Shown piece by piece: positions 1 through 8,929 of a stretch of DNA of 49,275 nucleotides. Under the pieces are notes generated by a model. That model saw only the letters and a program-made list of their open reading frames with translations. It ran no database searches and was not told the DNA's origin. A program made the translations under genes and the position numbers. Every line of letters begins with the position of its first letter. The stretch's first letter is position 1. This stretch comes from Caldimicrobium sp964493015. GTDB taxonomy: Bacteria > Desulfobacterota > Thermodesulfobacteria > Thermodesulfobacteriales > Thermodesulfobacteriaceae. Location: NCBI GenBank assembly GCA_964493015.1, contig CAZBLU010000008.1, positions 1-49,275 of the forward strand. The letters run 5' to 3'.

Positions 1-9
1 TACCAGAGG

Positions 10-58
10 CCTATGCTATAAGCATAAAATGAAAATCTGAAAATGTTTATAGAACGCC
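10..58 (+). repeat. Edge repeat, left copy (inverted relative to 49187-49235)
   Basis: This 49-bp stretch matches the reverse complement of 49187-49235 at 45 of 49 positions, and all four differences are transitions. It contains a short palindrome, TATGCT-ATA-AGCATA (12-26), which can fold as a 6-bp hairpin, followed by an A-rich conserved tail and the motif TTTATAGAAC. Similarity to the other copy stops just after position 58. This fits the end of an insertion sequence or other dispersed repeat lying mostly outside the window. No transposase is visible, so the family is unknown. Confidence 0.75.
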
Positions 59-98
59 TGATTTGCTCACTACTGAGGAAATTTGGATTGATTACTTC

Positions 99-127
99 TT
101 GGACTATGTTAAAATTGAACCTATATT
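99..127 (+). promoter_or_regulatory. Sigma-70-type promoter for the UvrD/PcrA gene
   Basis: TTGGAC (99-104) and TATATT (122-127) are separated by 17 bp. The expected transcription start near 134-135 lies downstream of the TTG at 128 and the ATG at 131. That favours the ATG at 143 as the real start codon of the helicase gene. Confidence 0.5.
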
Positions 128-142
128 TTGATGAGGTTGCTT

Positions 143-2257
143 ATGGAGTTAGATTTTCTTGAAGAATTGAATCCTGCTCAGAGAGAGGCTGTAGAAACTA
201 TTTCTGGGCCTGTTCTTGTTATCGCTGGGGCAGGATCTGGGAAAACTAAAACCTTGGTCTGCCGTCTTGCCTATTTAGTGGCTCAAGGGGTTCCTCCTGA
301 AAAGATTTTACTCCTGACTTTCACACGCAGAGCAGCAAAGGAAATGATTGAAAGGGCTGGCATGCTTTTAAAGCGGGACTTTGATAAAATTAACGGAGGC
401 ACCTTTCATTCCCTCTGTCACTTGATGCTCAGACAATATGGTCATCTCTTAGGTTACACTTCCAATTTTACCTTGCTTGACCGCGCGGATGTGGAAGATC
501 TATTAAACCTCCTCAAGAGTAGTTTAGGGTTTTCGGATACCAAAAAGCGCTTTCCTAAAAAACAAACCTTGGCAAGCCTTTACAGTAAGGCTATTAACAA
601 AATAAAGCCCATAGCTGAAATCTTAGAGGAAGAATATCCACAATTTTTAGAATATTTACCATCTATAGAGAAACTTTTTATTGAATATCAAAACTACAAA
701 AGAGAACATCAACTGATGGATTATGACGATCTTCTCCTCAATTGGTTAGAAATCTTAAAAAGATATCCTCAAATAAGAGAAGAGGTGGGTAAGCGTTTTC
801 AATATATCATGGTTGATGAATATCAAGATACTAACTCTCTTCAGGGAGAGATAGTAAAATACATGGCAGAAAGCCATCAGAATGTTATGGTGGTAGGGGA
901 TGACTCTCAGAGTATTTATGGCTTTAGAGGGGCTAATTATAAAAATATTTTTGATTTTCCTAAGCTTTTCCCTCAGACCAAAATCATTAAATTAGAACAA
1001 AATTATAGAAGCACGCAAGCTATCCTTGATTTAGCCAATATTACTATTGCCAATTCTAAGTGGAAATATACCAAGGCCCTTTTTACCCTGAAAAAGGGAG
1101 GAGAAAAACCCTACTTAATTAAAGCCAAGGATGAAACAGAATCAAGCCAATTCATAGCTGATAAGGTTTTAGAACTTCGGGAGAAGGGAATAAAACTCTC
1201 ACAAATGGCCGTGCTTTTTCGTTCAGCTTATCATTCCTATGATTTAGAAGTGGAACTCACTAAAAGAGGGATCCCCTTTGTAAAATATGGTGGTCTCAAG
1301 CTTTTAGAGTCCGCTCATATTAAAGATTTGCTCTCCTTTTTGAGGGTCCTCTCTAATCCTCAAGATTTCCTCTCCTGGAATCGTCTCCTTCTGTTGCTGG
1401 AAGGCATCGGGCCAAGAACGGCAGAAAAAATTTTGACTCTCTTAAAGGCAGAGCCTCTTTCTTTAGCTCTCTCTAAAATTAAAAATCTTTCTAACTCAAG
1501 GGAATTAAAAAGGTTTCTACAGCTTTACCAGGAAATAAATCCCTATTTAGAGACCCCAGCAAGCATACTGGGACAGATCTGGGAATTTTATGAACCTCTT
1601 TTCCAGCGCATCTATTATGAAGATCACTATAAGAGAGTAAAAGACATAGAAGGGCTTTTTTCTTTAGCGGAAAAATATCACTCTTTAGAGGAATTTCTTA
1701 CCGATCTCGTCTTAGAACCACTGGAAATTACTGAAATTGAAAATATCTCTTTTGATGAAGATCCCCTTATTCTCTCTACTATACACTCAGCAAAAGGCCT
1801 TGAATGGCACACAGTTTTTATCCTCTCTCTTATTGAAGGGCGTTTTCCCTCTATTCACAGCCTTTCTAATGAAGAAGAGCTTGAGGAAGAGAGAAGACTC
1901 TTTTATGTAGCTATTACCAGAGCAAGAGAGCAGCTTTTCCTATTATCTCCTCTTATGGTTTATATCCCTGGGGAAGGTAAGACTTTTGCTAAAATTTCTC
2001 GGTTTTTAAAGGAAATTCCACCTCAATACTATCAGGAAATATCCCCAGGGAAGGCTATGCCCTCTAAAAAAGTAAGTAGAGAAGAAATACCCCTTGGGAT
2101 AAGTTCACCTTACAAGGTAGGAGATCTTGTAAGACACCCCCATTTTGGTGAAGGGGAAGTGCTTGAGATTTTAGGAGATAAAATAAAAGTAAATTTTCTT
2201 AGTAAAGGCCCTACCTTATTACATTTGAAGTATACCCACCTTGAGAGACTCCTATGA
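143..2257 (+). CDS. pcrA: UvrD/PcrA-type superfamily 1 DNA helicase
   Basis: This is an ATP-dependent 3'-5' DNA helicase of the UvrD/PcrA family, acting in nucleotide-excision repair, mismatch repair or removal of stalled complexes. Visible are the Q motif (LNPAQREAV, near residue 9), Walker A GAGSGKT (29-35), motif II VDEYQDT, GDDSQSIYGFRGA, QNYRST, the late motif STIHSAKGLEW and VAITRAR. The C-terminal 45 residues (VGDLVRHPHFGEGEV) resemble the Tudor-like RNA-polymerase-binding tail of PcrA. ATG 143 was chosen over TTG 128 and ATG 131 because GAGG lies just upstream and the promoter predicts a transcript beginning near 134. At 704 residues it has normal family length. The stop overlaps the next gene by 4 nt (ATGA). 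uvrD is an equally acceptable name. Confidence 0.93.
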   Translation: MELDFLEELNPAQREAVETISGPVLVIAGAGSGKTKTLVCRLAYLVAQGVPPEKILLLTFTRRAAKEMIERAGMLLKRDFDKINGGTFHSLCHLMLRQYGHLLGYTSNFTLLDRADVEDLLNLLKSSLGFSDTKKRFPKKQTLASLYSKAINKIKPIAEILEEEYPQFLEYLPSIEKLFIEYQNYKREHQLMDYDDLLLNWLEILKRYPQIREEVGKRFQYIMVDEYQDTNSLQGEIVKYMAESHQNVMVVGDDSQSIYGFRGANYKNIFDFPKLFPQTKIIKLEQNYRSTQAILDLANITIANSKWKYTKALFTLKKGGEKPYLIKAKDETESSQFIADKVLELREKGIKLSQMAVLFRSAYHSYDLEVELTKRGIPFVKYGGLKLLESAHIKDLLSFLRVLSNPQDFLSWNRLLLLLEGIGPRTAEKILTLLKAEPLSLALSKIKNLSNSRELKRFLQLYQEINPYLETPASILGQIWEFYEPLFQRIYYEDHYKRVKDIEGLFSLAEKYHSLEEFLTDLVLEPLEITEIENISFDEDPLILSTIHSAKGLEWHTVFILSLIEGRFPSIHSLSNEEELEEERRLFYVAITRAREQLFLLSPLMVYIPGEGKTFAKISRFLKEIPPQYYQEISPGKAMPSKKVSREEIPLGISSPYKVGDLVRHPHFGEGEVLEILGDKIKVNFLSKGPTLLHLKYTHLERLL

Positions 2258-3084
2258 AAGAAAAAATAAATTTAGCCTCTAAAATTAAGGAACGAGTCTT
2301 GGTCAAAAACCTGTCCCTCAATTCTCTAAAAAAACTACCCCCTGAAATCTTTAATAAACTATCTGATCTACTCAAAAACTTTATGCTTCTTCACGAAGGA
2401 AAACTATATAAACCAGAAATTAGAATTATCGATGAAAAAACTCTCCTATTAAAGCCTGAGGGATTACCTGTCCTTAATAACAACGAGGTCCTACTCCTTA
2501 TTTTACCCTTCAGTGAAATCAGATACATCTTTATAGCTAAGGTAACCAATATTGATCATAATGGTTATACAGTTACTCTTATGGATCCCCGATCAGAAGA
2601 CCGATTGCATATCGAGCAAAGAATACCTGCCTTCTTGTCATTAATTCCCCAGCAATTTATCAGGGAGCTAATACAAAACCCTGCATACCAACTTCTACGA
2701 GAATCAAATGCCACTGTTGATAACTATCATCTATTAGAAGAAATACATATTTATGATCTAATTTTAGATGACAATCACCATGTAGAAGAGAAATTTAAAA
2801 AATTTATCCAAAGAACACTTTTTGTAGGAGAGATCCTTAATATAGCTAAAGGTGGATTAGCAGTTAAAATCTCAAGTAAAGTTCAGTTAGATGATGAATT
2901 TAATGTTTTTTATGTAAAGTTTACCTTTTCTCAACCAAAAATATTAAAATTTGCTCTCTTTTCCCATCTTCGTGATATTAGTCAATTAGAGGGAGGGACT
3001 ATCTTTCATTTTTCTTTCCTTACAGGACTTAATCCAGACCTATGGAAATTAATCAAAGCAGACCTGGAAAAACTAAGGCCCTAA
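2254..3084 (+). CDS. PilZ/YcgR-like domain protein (tentative)
   Basis: This 276-residue soluble protein is translationally coupled to the helicase by an ATGA overlap. Residues about 65-125 resemble the YcgR N-terminal barrel (VTNIDHNGYTVTLMDP, then a basic stretch ending QRIPAF). Residues about 185-270 resemble a PilZ barrel (GEILNIAKGGLAV followed by alternating beta-like segments). The canonical c-di-GMP motifs are degenerate: N-I-A-K-G-G replaces the usual D/N-x-S-x-x-G, and the Arg pair is unclear. Binding of c-di-GMP is therefore unproven. No signal peptide or membrane segment is seen. The 3' end overlaps the end of mfd on the other strand by 12 bp. The family assignment is inference from pattern; the gene itself is well supported by length and coupling. 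Confidence 0.5.
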   Translation: MKEKINLASKIKERVLVKNLSLNSLKKLPPEIFNKLSDLLKNFMLLHEGKLYKPEIRIIDEKTLLLKPEGLPVLNNNEVLLLILPFSEIRYIFIAKVTNIDHNGYTVTLMDPRSEDRLHIEQRIPAFLSLIPQQFIRELIQNPAYQLLRESNATVDNYHLLEEIHIYDLILDDNHHVEEKFKKFIQRTLFVGEILNIAKGGLAVKISSKVQLDDEFNVFYVKFTFSQPKILKFALFSHLRDISQLEGGTIFHFSFLTGLNPDLWKLIKADLEKLRP

Positions 3085-6000
3085 ATGTTGGCATAATCTA
3101 AGAGAGAAGTCAAGAAATGATCCTGTTCCTCTAAAATATAGATAGGCCTTTTCTTTATCTTCAACTACCTTGAAAAGCTGGAAGCCCTCAAGGCGACTAA
3201 CCTTGCGAAAGGCTGGAAGGATATGAAGATCCTTCAAGACTATTTGCCAAATTTTGCCCTTTTCTTCTATAGATAAAAGGTGAAACCTCTTCATATAGAG
3301 CTTTAATTTATAGATCTTTAAAAGATTCTCTGCTTCCTTAGGCAAGGGTCCATATTTATCTCGCAATAGCGCCGTAAAGTCTTCTAACTCCTCAAGGGAA
3401 TTAATGAGCACCAACTCTCGGTATAGACTCAAACGCTCCTCTGTTTCAGGAACATAGGTGGCTGGCAAATAGGCTGGGATCTTCAAGTTTACCTCAGGCT
3501 CCCAGTCTTCAATGACTTCTCCTTTTAGGCTACGAATGGTATTCTCCAGAAGTTCGAGATAAAGTTCATAGCCAACCTTATTAATATGCCCAGACTGATT
3601 AATCCCCAAGAGCTCACCTGCTCCTCTAATCTTTAAGTCACTCAGAGATAACTTAAAGCCAGAACCAAGCTCCACAAATTGCATGAGGGCCTTAAGTCTT
3701 TTTTGGGCGCCTTCCGTGACTGTTTTTAAATCGGGAACTAAAAGATAACAATAACCTCTCTCCACCCCCCTGCCTACCCTACCCCTCAGTTGATAGATAT
3801 CGGCAAGACCGAAAAGGTCAGCCCTGTTGATAAAAATAGTATTTGCCTTAGGGATATCTATCCCACTACCTATGATAGGTGTGCAGACGAGGATATCCAA
3901 TTCACCATTAAGAAATTGATAAATGGTCTTTTCCAATAGCTCCTCTTCCATTTGACCATGGAGGATTTCAATCCTTGCCTGAGGGACGAGTTTCTTTAGA
4001 AATTGAGCAAGTGAACCGAGCCCCTGAATCCTCGGGTGAACAAAATAGATTTGCCCCTTTCTTGAAAGTTCCTCTTCAATGGCTGACTTTATCAAAAGAG
4101 GATCAAAAGGGGATAATACAGTCTTAATGGTTTTTCTTCCTGGAGGAGGTGTCTCTAAAAGGGAGAGATCAAAAATACCAAGAAGGCTAAGTTGTAAACT
4201 CCTTGGGATAGGTGTAGCAGAAAGGCTTAAGACTTTGACAGTTTTTTTAAATTGCTTTAATTTCTCCTTATGTCTGACCCCAAACCTATGCTCCTCATCT
4301 ATAACAAGTAATCCAAGATCTTTAAAATGAACATCTTTAGAAAGAAGCCGATGGGTTCCCACAATAACTTTAATCTCTCCCTGGGAGAGGGCCTTGATGG
4401 TCTCTTTTTGCTCTCTCGGAGATCGTAATCTGGAAAGGATACCAACTCTGATGTTAAAGGGTTCAAGCCTTTCTCTAAAATTACGGTAGTGCTGTTCAGC
4501 TAAGAGGGTTGTAGGAGTAAGGACAGCCACTTGTTTCCCACTGTAAGCGGTAACAAAAATAGCCCTCAGAGCTACCTCTGTCTTTCCAAAACCAACATCA
4601 CCAACAAGAAGTCTCTCCATAGCCTTAGTGGAAGTGAGGTCCTCAAGGATCTCCTCAATAGCGGTAATTTGATCAGGTGTTTCTTCAAAAGGAAAGGTTT
4701 GTGCAAATTCTGAATAGGCAAGAGCTGGGAATGGTATAGCGTAGCTCTTTAAAGCCTTTCTCTCTGCATAAAGCCTTAATATCTCTTCCACTACCTCGGC
4801 AAGCCTCTTTTCTACCTCTTTACGACGCTGTAAAAAGGTCTTCTTGCCAAGTTTATCAAGGGTAGGCTCTCTCTCCTCTAAACCAACATAGGGATAGATT
4901 TCATTCAAACGTGTTACAGGCAAATAGAGCTTATCACCACCTGCATATTCTATCTGGAGAAACTCTCCCTCAAAACCATCAACTTTTAAAGATACTAACC
5001 CCTGGAACCTTCCAATACCATGTTGTTTGTGCACCACATAGTCACCTGGTTTGAGATCTTCAAAACGCCTGAAATAGTTTTTGGCCCTTTTGGCTCCCCC
5101 TTTTTCTTCTCGGGATACTCCCCTCTTTCCGAAGAGCTCCCAATCAGAGGTTAGTAAAATCTTTTCTCTTGGATAAATAAACCCCTCTGCAAGCTGTCCA
5201 AAATAAACTTTAAGATTTTCCAAATCCGTAAGACCTCTTCTGGTTAAACCTTCAAGGATAGCTATTTTATTTTTTTCGTCTCCAAGGATTAGGTAAACTT
5301 GATAACCCTCTAAGAGGTGCTCTTTAAGAAAACTAAAGGCCCCTTCTAATCGCGATTTTCTATCAATTTCAAGCAATTTTACATCAAAGATTTGCGTGTC
5401 TCCCCTCTGGAAAGGCAGTGAGTAGGCCTCGATGGAAAAGGATTGTGCCAGGAGTTCTTCAACCTCCTCTAAGGTGGCATATAGAAGAGTCTCCTCATAG
5501 AGAAGTCTTTCCCTTTCTTTTGCCCTTTTCGATATTAAATAAAGTTTATCCCAGAAATGCTCTATTTTCTTATAAATAGCTTCCTTTTCAAAGAGCAAAA
5601 ATCCCCTCTTATTAGCAGGCACATTTTCTGGTAGTAGCCTTAAATCCGTATGTACAAAAGGTAAGAAAAACTCTGGATTCTCAAAGAAAACCTTATTTTC
5701 TACTGATTGTATCAATTCCGAGATCCTCCTCTCTGAGATCCTATCCTTTAAAGATAAAATTTTTCTGTAAAGGGCTCCAGTATCCTTAGGGAAATAAAGC
5801 TCCCTTGCTGGGAGAATAATTAGTTCCTCAAGGTAGGATATACTTTTTTGCGATTCTATGTCAAAATACTTCAAGTTAACTACTTCGTCTCCAAAAAACT
5901 CTATTCTAATGGGATAGGGCTCTTGGGGAGTAAAGATATCTATCACCGCTCCCTTAACAGTGAATTCTCCAGGCGATTTAACTATTCCCACCCTTTCATA

Positions 6001-6405
6001 GCCAAGTAGGACCAAATCCTCAAGTAGGCTATCACGGTTTATCTTTTCGCCTCTTATAAAGTAAAGGTATGACCTCTTTAAGGTGTCATTGGATAAAGTT
6101 CTTCGCAAAAGACCTTTTATTTCTAAAGAGATAACCTTACTTTTAGGTAGCTCCCAGATGATCCGTAGGCGTTCTTTTTCACCCTCATCAAGGGTTATGC
6201 TTTCACTAAAAGGGGGTAAATCGTGAGGGGGATAAAAATAGGCCTTTTCCTGAGAAAAGAGGCGAAAGCTTTCTACAAAGTCTTTGGCCTTTTCTTCATC
6301 AGGAAATAGGGCAAAAAAATGGGATAGAGAAGGATATTCCTTTATGGCCCTCGCTAAGTAATAACCTAAAAAAGATGGATTTACACCAGATAGAAGTCTT
6401 TTCAC
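3073..6405 (-). CDS. mfd: Transcription-repair coupling factor Mfd
   Basis: Mfd is an ATP-driven translocase that removes RNA polymerase stalled at DNA lesions and recruits UvrA. The 1110-residue length fits. In order there is a UvrB-like N-terminal module, the CarD-like RNA-polymerase-interacting domain (LKPGDYVVHKQHGIGRF, near residue 450), the helicase core with Walker A GDVGFGKTE, the DEEHRFG box, LSATPIPRSL and GRVGRG, and the C-terminal TRCF domain that autoinhibits and binds UvrA. The start codon is GTG at 6405, preceded closely by GGAAA; no better ATG exists nearby. It converges on the PilZ-like gene with a 12-bp overlap, and diverges from the creatininase-family gene across 119 bp. 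Confidence 0.96.
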   Translation of the reverse strand: MKRLLSGVNPSFLGYYLARAIKEYPSLSHFFALFPDEEKAKDFVESFRLFSQEKAYFYPPHDLPPFSESITLDEGEKERLRIIWELPKSKVISLEIKGLLRRTLSNDTLKRSYLYFIRGEKINRDSLLEDLVLLGYERVGIVKSPGEFTVKGAVIDIFTPQEPYPIRIEFFGDEVVNLKYFDIESQKSISYLEELIILPARELYFPKDTGALYRKILSLKDRISERRISELIQSVENKVFFENPEFFLPFVHTDLRLLPENVPANKRGFLLFEKEAIYKKIEHFWDKLYLISKRAKERERLLYEETLLYATLEEVEELLAQSFSIEAYSLPFQRGDTQIFDVKLLEIDRKSRLEGAFSFLKEHLLEGYQVYLILGDEKNKIAILEGLTRRGLTDLENLKVYFGQLAEGFIYPREKILLTSDWELFGKRGVSREEKGGAKRAKNYFRRFEDLKPGDYVVHKQHGIGRFQGLVSLKVDGFEGEFLQIEYAGGDKLYLPVTRLNEIYPYVGLEEREPTLDKLGKKTFLQRRKEVEKRLAEVVEEILRLYAERKALKSYAIPFPALAYSEFAQTFPFEETPDQITAIEEILEDLTSTKAMERLLVGDVGFGKTEVALRAIFVTAYSGKQVAVLTPTTLLAEQHYRNFRERLEPFNIRVGILSRLRSPREQKETIKALSQGEIKVIVGTHRLLSKDVHFKDLGLLVIDEEHRFGVRHKEKLKQFKKTVKVLSLSATPIPRSLQLSLLGIFDLSLLETPPPGRKTIKTVLSPFDPLLIKSAIEEELSRKGQIYFVHPRIQGLGSLAQFLKKLVPQARIEILHGQMEEELLEKTIYQFLNGELDILVCTPIIGSGIDIPKANTIFINRADLFGLADIYQLRGRVGRGVERGYCYLLVPDLKTVTEGAQKRLKALMQFVELGSGFKLSLSDLKIRGAGELLGINQSGHINKVGYELYLELLENTIRSLKGEVIEDWEPEVNLKIPAYLPATYVPETEERLSLYRELVLINSLEELEDFTALLRDKYGPLPKEAENLLKIYKLKLYMKRFHLLSIEEKGKIWQIVLKDLHILPAFRKVSRLEGFQLFKVVEDKEKAYLYFRGTGSFLDFSLRLCQHLGP

Positions 6406-6524
6406 TTTCCGGTTATCTATCTTTAAGTTTTTGAGTTCAATTTAAATTCTCTCTTTTAAATTTCAAGTTTTTGGTTAAATTAATCTTTAAATTAATTTTC
6501 TAAAAGTTTATAGGGTTAAGAAAA

Positions 6525-7235
6525 ATGTTAATTGAGTCCCTTACCTCCGAAGAATTTTCCCTTTTACGAGAGAAAATTAAGGGAGTAATTATTCCCATAG
6601 GTTCCGTTGAGGCTCATGGGCCTCATCTACCATTGGCCACAGATCTCTATACCATTTACGAAATTAGCAAAAAACTGGTTGAAAGGATCCCCTTTTTTGT
6701 AGCTCCGCCTATTTATTATGGCCTCTGTAGAAGCACAAAAGATCTACCAGGCACTTTAAGCATAAGGGGAGAGACCCTAAAGGCCCTCTTACTTGATGTC
6801 ATGGAAAGTCTTTATAGACAGGGCTTAAGCCATTTCATCATTTTATCTGGCCATGCTGGCGGCACTCATAACGGTTATCTAATAGATGCCGCTGAAACCT
6901 TTGTAGAGAAATATAAAGATAGTAATATTTTAGTTGCCGACATAGCCAAACTAATTAAGGAAATTTCTGGGGATCTTGCCATATCAGATAGAGACTCCCA
7001 TGCAGGAGACTGGGAGACCTCACTTATGCTCTATCTAAAGCCTGATACCGTAAAAAATTTAGATAGTGCCTTTGAGGACTACCCCACCTTTCCCAAATAC
7101 AAGATAGTGAGAGATAAGATACTATACTGGCCTTCTGGTATATGGGGTAACCCCCAAAGAGCAAGCTTAGAAAGGGGTAAGGTTATGGTAGAAAAACTCA
7201 TTGAAGTTCTGGTAAATCTATTAAAAACTTTATAA
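6525..7235 (+). CDS. Creatininase-family amidohydrolase
   Basis: This 236-residue member of the creatinine amidohydrolase / formamide hydrolase family is a metal-dependent C-N hydrolase. The signature GSVEAHGPHLPLATD carries the expected metal ligands E29, H31 and D40, with the same E-x-H and nine-residue spacing as known creatininases. The later motifs GHAGGTHN and DSHAGDWETS supply the remaining His/Glu ligands. Relatives include creatininase, the mycofactocin peptidase MftE and deformylases of riboflavin/F420 pathways, and the substrate cannot be chosen from sequence alone. It diverges from mfd and precedes the pilus operon by 92 bp, so it is probably its own transcription unit. Confidence 0.82.
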   Translation: MLIESLTSEEFSLLREKIKGVIIPIGSVEAHGPHLPLATDLYTIYEISKKLVERIPFFVAPPIYYGLCRSTKDLPGTLSIRGETLKALLLDVMESLYRQGLSHFIILSGHAGGTHNGYLIDAAETFVEKYKDSNILVADIAKLIKEISGDLAISDRDSHAGDWETSLMLYLKPDTVKNLDSAFEDYPTFPKYKIVRDKILYWPSGIWGNPQRASLERGKVMVEKLIEVLVNLLKTL

Positions 7236-7291
7236 AGGCTTCCTAAGACAAACTAAAGTCTAATTAAAGTAATATTTCTTAAAAAATACTC

Positions 7292-7320
7292 TTGACAAAG
7301 ATTTAATTTTATAATATAAA
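7292..7320 (+). promoter_or_regulatory. Promoter of the pilMNOPQ operon
   Basis: A perfect -35 TTGACA (7292-7297) and -10 TATAAA (7315-7320) are spaced by 17 bp. The -10 ends seven bases before the pilM ATG at 7328, so the expected transcription start falls at or within a base or two of the start codon. That implies a leaderless mRNA. There is no Shine-Dalgarno sequence upstream of pilM, consistent with this. Confidence 0.65.
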
Positions 7321-7327
7321 AAATGAC

Positions 7328-8374
7328 ATGAAATTTTTCGAAAAAATTTCTCAAGCGGTTATTCCTCATAAACCTCTTTCACTTCTTGGTTTTGACATGG
7401 GAACTTATTCTATAAAATTAGCCGAAGTCTTCCAGAAAAAAGACGAAATAATTTTAAATGGATTTTCACAGGTTAAGACCTTTGAAAACACTATTATAAA
7501 TCAAATAGTAAAGGATGAGCAACTTTTAACCACATATATAAAGAATCTACTTGCAAATTTTAATCCTCATAGTAATCGTGCTTACTTATCTCTTCCTTAT
7601 GAAATAATTATTTATGGTAAGTTTACTATTAAAAATCCAGAATCAGCTGAAGTTATTGAAAAACAAATTAATGATGAAATACCTTATAAGATTGAAGATG
7701 TTTATTTTAGCTATTTTATAATGCCAGAAAAGGGTTCTTATACAGTATATTATCTTGTTTCTAAAAAAGATAATATAGAGAAAATAAAAAATGTATTTTT
7801 AAATCTAAATATCAAATTAGAAAATGTAGATGCTGATTTTATAAATCTCCATAATTTCTTAGAGTTTTTATATGGGCCTGAAAATAAAGTTGTTATTGAC
7901 TGGGGTAATGAGAAAATCAAATTATATTTTTCAAATAAAGAAGTACCCGTTTACACTCGAGAACTTTTTAATTTAGGATTTAAACATTTAAAAAGTAAAA
8001 TTCAAAGAGAGCTGAAAGTAACTTATGATAGGGCAGAAAGATATATACACAATCCTCCCTCAGATAATAGGAGAAAAATAATCAAAGATTTTTTTAAGGA
8101 ATATATTAAAAAATTAGTAGATGAAATTAAATTTGGTATGGAAATTGCACGATCAAAGTATAATTTAAATCCAGAAATATTTTATATAATAGGTGGGGGG
8201 GCTCGTCTTCCAGGAATCCACAGAATTTTATCGGAGTTACTGAAAATTGAGGTAAGAGAAATAAAAATAGAGCAAAAGATAAAAATAAATGAAAACATTG
8301 ATCCTCAATATTTAGATGTATTAAATACACAAGGAGTTTTATCCATAGCCACGGCAGTAAAGAAGTTTATTTAG
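7328..8374 (+). CDS. pilM: Type IV pilus assembly protein PilM
   Basis: PilM is a cytoplasmic actin-like ATPase-fold protein that binds the N-terminus of PilN and anchors the inner-membrane alignment complex of type IV pili. The N-terminal phosphate-1-like motif is seen in LLGFDMGTYSIKLAEV (about residues 18-33), and a late glycine-rich motif IIGGGARLPGI corresponds to the adenosine-binding loop. At 348 residues it has family length. It is the first gene of the pilMNOPQ order, 3 bp ahead of pilN. The operon is visibly more AT-rich than its neighbours, with many AAA/ATA/TTA codons, but order and content look native. Confidence 0.9.
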   Translation: MKFFEKISQAVIPHKPLSLLGFDMGTYSIKLAEVFQKKDEIILNGFSQVKTFENTIINQIVKDEQLLTTYIKNLLANFNPHSNRAYLSLPYEIIIYGKFTIKNPESAEVIEKQINDEIPYKIEDVYFSYFIMPEKGSYTVYYLVSKKDNIEKIKNVFLNLNIKLENVDADFINLHNFLEFLYGPENKVVIDWGNEKIKLYFSNKEVPVYTRELFNLGFKHLKSKIQRELKVTYDRAERYIHNPPSDNRRKIIKDFFKEYIKKLVDEIKFGMEIARSKYNLNPEIFYIIGGGARLPGIHRILSELLKIEVREIKIEQKIKINENIDPQYLDVLNTQGVLSIATAVKKFI

Positions 8375-8377
8375 CCT

Positions 8378-8929
8378 ATGATAATAAAATTTAATTTATT
8401 ACCAAGAGAAGAAATTATTACACCTGAAGTCACGGAACAGCCACCAGTTTTCTTAAAATTTTATACCTCTCTTCTACTCTTTTTAGTTATAATTTTGGTG
8501 GCATTTAGTTATAACACACAAACTAAAATTGTTTCCATGGAGTCAGATAAGAAGAAAAAGGAAGAGATTTTAAAAAATTATAAAACTATTGCTCAAAAGG
8601 TAAAAGAGATGGAAAGAGAAAATGAAGAAGTCAAGAAAAGGATTGAAGTTATTATTGCTTTAAAGGAAGCCCAGGGTAAAAATCTTAAGAATATGGCTCA
8701 TCTCTTTCAAGCTGTGGAAGCAAACAAACTTTTGTTCAATAATTTCAAATTAGACAGTAATAAGGCCTTTATTAAGGGCTTAGGCTTAGATATGGACTTT
8801 TTGGCTATATATATGCAAAATTTGGAGAATAATAAAGAGCTATTCAAAGCAGTGAATCTTAAAACAGCCCAGCAAAAAAATATAGGAGATTTGAAATTAG
8901 TGGAATTTGAGTTGGAGGTAATTTTCTAA
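8378..8929 (+). CDS. pilN: Type IV pilus assembly protein PilN
   Basis: PilN is a bitopic inner-membrane protein that pairs with PilO and binds PilM through its short cytoplasmic tail. The N-terminal FNLLPREE motif (residues about 5-12) is the conserved PilM-binding segment. One transmembrane helix follows (about 27-45, FYTSLLLFLVIILVAF). A Lys/Glu-rich coiled coil (about 50-90) and a small ferredoxin-like C-terminal domain come next. The length of 183 residues is normal. It abuts pilO with no gap. Confidence 0.87.
   Translation: MIIKFNLLPREEIITPEVTEQPPVFLKFYTSLLLFLVIILVAFSYNTQTKIVSMESDKKKKEEILKNYKTIAQKVKEMERENEEVKKRIEVIIALKEAQGKNLKNMAHLFQAVEANKLLFNNFKLDSNKAFIKGLGLDMDFLAIYMQNLENNKELFKAVNLKTAQQKNIGDLKLVEFELEVIF

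Noticed and set aside
33..131. Apparent C-terminal protein fragment ending at TGA 129-131, just before the helicase gene
   Set aside because: The frame opens right after a stop inside the repeat and has no start codon. The part beyond the repeat is covered by a good promoter. The right-hand repeat copy diverges after a few codons. I regard it as chance or element remnant.
128..142. Upstream TTG/ATG starts for the UvrD/PcrA gene
   Set aside because: They lie ahead of the predicted transcription start, while ATG 143 has GAGG just upstream.
4079..4713. Forward-strand open frames inside mfd
   Set aside because: They are antisense to the conserved helicase domains of Mfd, match nothing, and lack ribosome sites.
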